Positions 60,265 to 64,000 of a stretch of DNA of 64,000 bases are shown piece after piece (position 1 is the first letter of the stretch; every line of letters begins with the position of its first letter). Source of the DNA: Hyphomicrobiales bacterium (GTDB taxonomy: Bacteria > Pseudomonadota > Alphaproteobacteria > Rhizobiales > NORP267); the NCBI GenBank assembly GCA_021775875.1, contig JAJFHA010000002.1, positions 1 to 64,000 on the forward strand. The letters are read 5' to 3'. The notes beneath the pieces were generated by a model that was not told the DNA's origin, ran no database searches, and saw nothing but the letters and a program-made list of their open reading frames with translations. Both the position numbers and the translations under genes were made by a program.

Positions 60265-60897
60265 TCATTTCCGACGTACCAAGCCCATTGGCATTTCGGA
60301 AATCCGCTTCATCTCGGGCGTCTCAAAAAGATTCGGATTTTCCAGATAATTCAGCATCATATCCGTCGCATCGCCACCCCAGAAAACTTCGCCTTCGACC
60401 ACGAATGTAGGCACCCCGAACACGCCGTCCGCAATTGCACGTTCGGTGTTGCTGCGCAGGACATCTTTGACAACTGGATCGGACATGGCTGCCTCAGGAT
60501 CAGAAATACCCAAAGCCTGTGCCGTCGCCTCAATACCTTCGGGTGCGTCTGGTTGAAGACCTTTCCCATAAATCACGTCGAAAACCGCGCGGACATGTTC
60601 GATCCGGCTACCGGCGGCCACGCACAAGCGAAGTGAGGAAAAGGGGTTGTAGGGATGACGCTGGGGCATTGTAAAAGGGATGCCCAACTGATCGGCATTC
60701 CATTGAAAAAACCGATAGACAAAGCGTCTCTTGGGCGGAATTTCCGCCGGTCCGAGCTGCCCCCAGTGTTTCAGCAGCGCTCCGAAAACCACGGGAATCG
60801 GCGTGATTTCCAGGTTACTCGGCAACTCGTCAAACTGCGCCAGTTGCAGGTAGGCAAAAGGCGAGATGAAATCGAAATACCATGTGACTTTGGTCAT
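60265..60897 (-). CDS. DsbA-fold 2-hydroxychromene-2-carboxylate isomerase-like protein, 210 aa
   Basis: Kappa-class GST/HCCA-isomerase family. WYFDFISPFAYLQLAQFDEL (about 6-25) has Ser in place of the DsbA Cys (catalytic Ser in ISPFAYL). HPYNPFSSLRL follows, and the cis-Pro loop is GVFGVPTFVVEGEVFWGGDATDMM (about 163-186). NahD-type members isomerise chromene carboxylates in naphthalene degradation using glutathione. A GST gene lies divergently 80 bases away, which fits glutathione-linked chemistry. The substrate is uncertain. Confidence 0.87.
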   Translation of the reverse strand: MTKVTWYFDFISPFAYLQLAQFDELPSNLEITPIPVVFGALLKHWGQLGPAEIPPKRRFVYRFFQWNADQLGIPFTMPQRHPYNPFSSLRLCVAAGSRIEHVRAVFDVIYGKGLQPDAPEGIEATAQALGISDPEAAMSDPVVKDVLRSNTERAIADGVFGVPTFVVEGEVFWGGDATDMMLNYLENPNLFETPEMKRISEMPMGLVRRK

Positions 60898-60977
60898 GAC
60901 CGGGGGGTCCCTGAGTTGACTGATGCATGTATATTAACGAGCCTTGCTCGCAAAAGCCTATATCCGAAGACAAAAAA

Positions 60978-61655
60978 ATGGAGTCAACCAGCATGATCGA
61001 CCTCTACACGTCCCCCACGCCAAACGGTTGGAAAGCCGCGATGATGCTTGAAGAAGTGGGGCTGGAGTATGTCGTCAAATACATTGATCTGGCTGCCGGG
61101 GATCAACACAAGCCCGCGTTTCTGGCGATGAACCCTAACGGGCGGATCCCGATTATTGTAGATCACGATGAGAACGGTCTGACCATATTTGATTCAAACG
61201 CCATCCTTTTCTATTTGGCAGAAAAAATGGGAAAATTTTTGCCCGCATCCGGTCCGGAGCGTCATGATGTGATGCAATGGCTGATGTTTCAGGCGAGTGG
61301 CATTGGGCCAATGCAGGGACAGGCCGTAACTTTTGAGCGTTACTTTCCCGAGGACGTGCCCGCCGCCCGAACCCGCTATCACAATGAAACCCACAGGCTC
61401 TATGAAGTTTTGAACACCCGGTTGGCGGATCGGGAGTGGCTGGCTGGTGATTTTTCGATCGCTGACATTTCAAACTGGTCCTGGATCCGCAGCCACCGCT
61501 GGGCCCGCGTTCCGACCGAGGGTTTGACGCATCTTGAACGCTGGATGGATCAGCTGCGCGCGCGACCTGCCTGCGAGCGGGGTCTCAATATCCCGCCCTC
61601 GTCGGGGCGTGCGGATGCGGCCAAAGCGCTCGGAAGTGCGATGACGACAACATGA
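60978..61655 (+). CDS. glutathione S-transferase, Nu class (YfcG-like), 225 aa
   Basis: DLYTSPTPNGWKAAMMLEEVGLEYVVKYIDL is the N-terminal thioredoxin-like domain with the Nu-class TPNGWK motif. FLAMNPNGRIPIIVDHD and TIFDSNAILFYLAEKMG hold the cis-Pro and gamma-glutamyl sites. The all-helical C-domain ends with SIADISNWSWIRSH. YfcG-like enzymes reduce disulfides with glutathione. The start is ATG 60978 or 60993; neither has a strong ribosome-binding site. Confidence 0.87.
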   Translation: MESTSMIDLYTSPTPNGWKAAMMLEEVGLEYVVKYIDLAAGDQHKPAFLAMNPNGRIPIIVDHDENGLTIFDSNAILFYLAEKMGKFLPASGPERHDVMQWLMFQASGIGPMQGQAVTFERYFPEDVPAARTRYHNETHRLYEVLNTRLADREWLAGDFSIADISNWSWIRSHRWARVPTEGLTHLERWMDQLRARPACERGLNIPPSSGRADAAKALGSAMTTT

Positions 61656-61660
61656 CAGAG

Positions 61661-61699
61661 AAACTCCAATGACAGACATTACCGGAATGGAGAGTTTTT
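61661..61699 (+). terminator. possible terminator after the GST gene
   Basis: AAACTCCA can pair with TGGAGAGTTT (one two-base bulge), followed directly by more T. It stands a few bases after the GST stop. The stem is imperfect and the loop long (about 20 bases), so the call is weak. Confidence 0.35.
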
Positions 61700-61863
61700 G
61701 CCATAAACGGAAATTGAGGCCTCTGGACTTTGCAAGCTGATCTGATAGGTTTTTTCGCTGAGAGTCCCAACATTCCAGGAAATCAGAACACCGTCACATC
61801 GGCCCGTATGAGCCGGTTCGGCCATCCTTTTGAAACAAAATCCGTAACAATTATTGAGGTGCT

Positions 61864-62940
61864 ATGTCTAAATTATTTGATCCGTTGAATTTCACCCGTG
61901 GCCCGGCGCAAAAAAACCGGTTCATGCTTGCGCCGTTGACGAACACCCAAAGTTACAAGGACGGCACATTGTCCGACGACGAGTATAATTGGCTCACCAT
62001 GCGGGCAAAAGGTGGCTTCGGAGCAGTTATGACATGTGCGTCGCATGTACAGGCCGCCGGGCAAGGTTTCCCGGGGCAGTTGGGTATATTTTCCGACGAT
62101 CATCTGCCGGGCTTGACCAGACTGGCCGCCGACATCAGGCAGGAAGGCAGTTTGGCCATCGCTCAGTTGCACCATGCTGGAATGCGCTCGCCACAGAAAT
62201 TGATCGGCGTAGCGCCGCTATGTCCGTCGGCGGACGAAAAAACCGGAGCCCGGGAAATGACCACCGGCGAAGTAGAAGATTTGATCGCCGATTTTGTCGC
62301 TGCTGCCAAACGGGCGGAACAAGCCGGTTTCGATGGCGTCGAGGTGCACGGGGCGCATGGATACATTCTGTGCCAGTTTCTCAGTCCGGACATAAACCGG
62401 CGTGACGATAAATATGGCGGCTCGTTGAATAATAGAGCGCGGGCGATCTACGAGGTCGTTGCCGGTATACGTGAGAATTGCCGCGATGACTTTAATGTTT
62501 CCGTCCGGCTATCGCCTGAGCGCTTCGGTATGCGCCTGAGCGAAGTCACTGCAGTTGCGCAAAAACTGATGAGCGACGGAGCGATTGATTTTCTTGATAT
62601 GTCGTTATGGGATGTACGCAAGGAACCCGAAGAAGACGCGCACAAGGGACGCAACTTGATGAGCTACTTTACCGAGCTTGATCGGGGCAAAGTTCGTCTT
62701 GGTGTGGCTGGCAAAATCTATGATGCCGAAACTGCCAATTGGTGCCTTGATGAAGGGTGTGATTTCGTTCTCCTTGGCCGGGGAGCCATTTTGCACCACG
62801 ATTTTCCTGATCTGGTGCGCGATGATTCTACATTCAGGGCGGTCCAGCTACCTGTGACGGCGGAATATTTACGCGGCCAGGGCTTGGGCGACAATTTCCT
62901 GGAATATATGTCAAGCTGGGAAGGCTTCGTAGCGGGCTGA
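61864..62940 (+). CDS. Old Yellow Enzyme-family NADH:flavin oxidoreductase, 358 aa
   Basis: FMN barrel: NRFMLAPLTNTQSYKDGTLS (about 18-37), IAQLHHAGMRSPQ (about 100-112), then GVEVHGAHGYILCQFLSPDI, NRRDDKYGGSLNNRARAIYEVVAGIR and VSVRLSPERFG. The last is typical of the NemA/2-enoate branch. DFVLLGRGAILHHDF gives the phosphate site. It reduces activated C=C bonds. It follows the GST gene after 208 bases and may be transcribed separately. Confidence 0.88.
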   Translation: MSKLFDPLNFTRGPAQKNRFMLAPLTNTQSYKDGTLSDDEYNWLTMRAKGGFGAVMTCASHVQAAGQGFPGQLGIFSDDHLPGLTRLAADIRQEGSLAIAQLHHAGMRSPQKLIGVAPLCPSADEKTGAREMTTGEVEDLIADFVAAAKRAEQAGFDGVEVHGAHGYILCQFLSPDINRRDDKYGGSLNNRARAIYEVVAGIRENCRDDFNVSVRLSPERFGMRLSEVTAVAQKLMSDGAIDFLDMSLWDVRKEPEEDAHKGRNLMSYFTELDRGKVRLGVAGKIYDAETANWCLDEGCDFVLLGRGAILHHDFPDLVRDDSTFRAVQLPVTAEYLRGQGLGDNFLEYMSSWEGFVAG

Positions 62941-63108
62941 AGCCAAGGGGAGCACAGGGACCCGGTATGTTGACTGTGGATCAGAAGCAGGCATTTTGCG
63001 TGTCGAATTTTCTCTGTGAATGATGGTAAACCGGCTGAGCAAGCTTTGGTAACTTCCGGCCTGAACCGAACATTTGAAGTTTTTTGAACTTATCAGTCCA
63101 CTTTCCAC

Positions 63109-63296
63109 AGGCTCGACGTGACCGATCGCTGCTCCGGAAATAACACCGCCAATCCCGCCCGCGATTGCTGCAACTATATAGGTTACAGCAATTTCAGTGC
63201 GCACCGAGGTGCCGGGATATTCGACACGCAGCTCGTTGTTGCGGATGGCCAGCGAGATGAGTCCGCGTTCAGAAGCGAAAAGGGTTCTGACCAAGC
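63109..63296 (-). pseudogene. livM gene fragment
   Basis: The minus strand encodes LVRTLFASERGLISLAIRNN, then ELRVEYPGTSVRTEIAVTYI and VAAIAGGIGGVISGAAIGHVEP. This matches LivM of 9402-10361 (about residues 180-231) with only a handful of residue changes. DNA identity is also high but not complete, so it is an old copy or derives from a related livM. Homology starts and stops abruptly, with no start codon context and no further liv sequence on either side. Confidence 0.85.
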
Positions 63297-63507
63297 TGCC
63301 ATTGAACCAAAAATGGCCGCGTAATTCTAATAGCGGACCCCATTAAAAATGGGGGATTATCCTGGCACGCGCCAAAATAAACTTGCGGAACTGAATTCCC
63401 GTCTCATACCATACAAAGAAGCGATCCGAATGGAAAATTCGGCTCCAGGATGACAGCGATGGTCTGATTTTCCCGACCGATCCACCATATGCAAAGGATA
63501 TGAACGA

Positions 63508-63798
63508 ATGAGTACTTATATAATATTTGAGCAGGAAGAATGGGATTCTTCCTGGCGCGAGGCCTATGGAGCACCGACCGGTGCGTTGCTGAAAAAATAT
63601 GGTGGCAAGGTGCTTGCCGCTAGCCGTGAGGGTGAACGCATTGAGGGCGAGGGCAAGGCGCCGACGGTAACTGTTCTGATTGAATTTCCTGACCATGAAG
63701 CCGCAAAAGCATGGCATTCGGACCCCGAATATCAACCCTTGATCGAATTACGTAATACCGGGTCGAAAGCCGAAGCCCTGCTGTTTAACGGGGTGTAG
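63508..63798 (+). CDS. DUF1330-type small protein, 96 aa
   Basis: Dimeric alpha-beta-barrel (ferredoxin-like) domain. YIIFEQEEWDSSWREAYGAP, then GGKVLAASREGERIEGEG, VTVLIEFPDHEAAKAWHSDPEYQPLIELR fits the DUF1330 pattern ('i.FPs.e.A.aWy.spEYq.l...R'). AAGGA precedes the ATG. The function of the family is poorly known. No clear operon partner on the same strand. Confidence 0.75.
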   Translation: MSTYIIFEQEEWDSSWREAYGAPTGALLKKYGGKVLAASREGERIEGEGKAPTVTVLIEFPDHEAAKAWHSDPEYQPLIELRNTGSKAEALLFNGV

Positions 63799-63836
63799 GA
63801 CTTTCTCATTCATTCGACAATGTCGCCAGCGTAGTC

Positions 63837-64000
63837 CTAGCTCGAAGCGTTTACAGTTTCTTTTGCAATCATGTCGTCGATGAGACGGCGGGCACGCATT
63901 GAGCCTTCGTCAATATTCAAGTTGTGCAGCGGGCGGTTTTTGTCTTCATCCAGCATGATTTGCTGGGCTTCAACGACAACCAGATCCTCTAGGAAAATGT
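63837..64000 (-). CDS. Rieske-type aromatic ring-hydroxylating oxygenase, C-terminal end (cut by window edge)
   Basis: The minus strand reads IFLEDLVVVEAQQIMLDEDK, then NRPLHNLNIDEGSMRARRLIDDMIAKE and a TAG at 63839-63837. The 'EDl.v.EaQQ' and 'D.g...aRRLi..mi' pattern closes VanA-like and related single-component Rieske oxygenases, which demethylate or hydroxylate aromatic acids. The Rieske and iron sites lie outside the window, so completeness is unknown. It supports aromatic catabolism in this neighbourhood. Confidence 0.7.
   Translation of the reverse strand, partial: IFLEDLVVVEAQQIMLDEDKNRPLHNLNIDEGSMRARRLIDDMIAKETVNASS

Noticed and set aside
1-64000. CRISPR array, toxin-antitoxin, phage defence or biosynthetic gene cluster
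   Set aside because: No regularly spaced repeats, cas-like, restriction, NRPS/PKS or phage structural genes were found.

Overview
The window looks like chromosome, or a large replicon, from a metabolically versatile free-living alphaproteobacterium. This rests on the family mix: solute-binding-protein transporters of three types, UbiTUV, many CoA-linked catabolic enzymes, and IS3/IS5/IS6 relics. No rRNA, tRNA or species marker is present, so the placement is inference. No CRISPR array or prophage was seen.

Layout. (1) 1-6.1 kb: IS3-family remnants around a methyltransferase, then a cupredoxin-like secreted protein, a beta-propeller protein and a large membrane protein. (2) 5.6-14.1 kb: a GntR/FCD regulator, a complete branched-chain-amino-acid-type ABC transporter (livKHMGF) and an AMP-forming ligase, bracketed by two inverted and separately decayed IS6-family copies. 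(3) 14.3-20.9 kb: a copper-resistance operon on the minus strand (cytochrome c, two multicopper oxidases, outer-membrane factor, cupredoxin, CusF). It sits behind a CueR/MerR-type promoter with a 19-bp spacer. (4) 21.8-29.9 kb: an XRE regulator divergent from a TRAP transporter whose operon continues into pyrK, class 1B pyrD, an M20-family N-carbamoyl amidohydrolase and pyrE. This is a candidate uptake and utilisation system for orotate, dihydroorotate or ureidosuccinate. (5) 30.2-32.7 kb: ubiTUV for oxygen-independent ubiquinone synthesis, behind a perfect FNR box. (6) 33.0-47.1 kb: a polyamine-type ABC transporter converging on a seven-gene minus-strand operon (acyl-CoA dehydrogenase, CoA-transferase, MaoC-type hydratase, SDR, PuuE-like deacetylase, isochorismatase-fold amidase, MmgE/PrpD). 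A divergent LysR, a second MmgE/PrpD and a cupin follow. This looks like catabolism of a nitrogen-containing, probably cyclic-amide compound through CoA esters. (7) 47.4-62.9 kb: an IclR regulator divergent from a long plus-strand catabolic cluster. It holds a CoA-transferase, a BadI/MenB-like crotonase, an acyl-CoA ligase, enoyl-CoA hydratase, SDR, acyl-CoA dehydrogenase, a split hydroxyacyl-CoA dehydrogenase, a quinone-reductase-like MDR, a fumarate-reductase-like flavoprotein with its Fe-S partner, an HCCA-isomerase-like protein, a GST and an Old Yellow Enzyme. It probably degrades a cyclic or aromatic acid. (8) 63-64 kb: a fragment copied from a livM gene like the one at 9.4 kb, a DUF1330 protein and the end of a Rieske-type oxygenase.

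The window is thus a run of separately regulated import-plus-degradation modules. Transposon debris and duplicated gene fragments between them suggest repeated acquisition and rearrangement. All functional calls come from reading motifs and family resemblance by eye; no searches were run.
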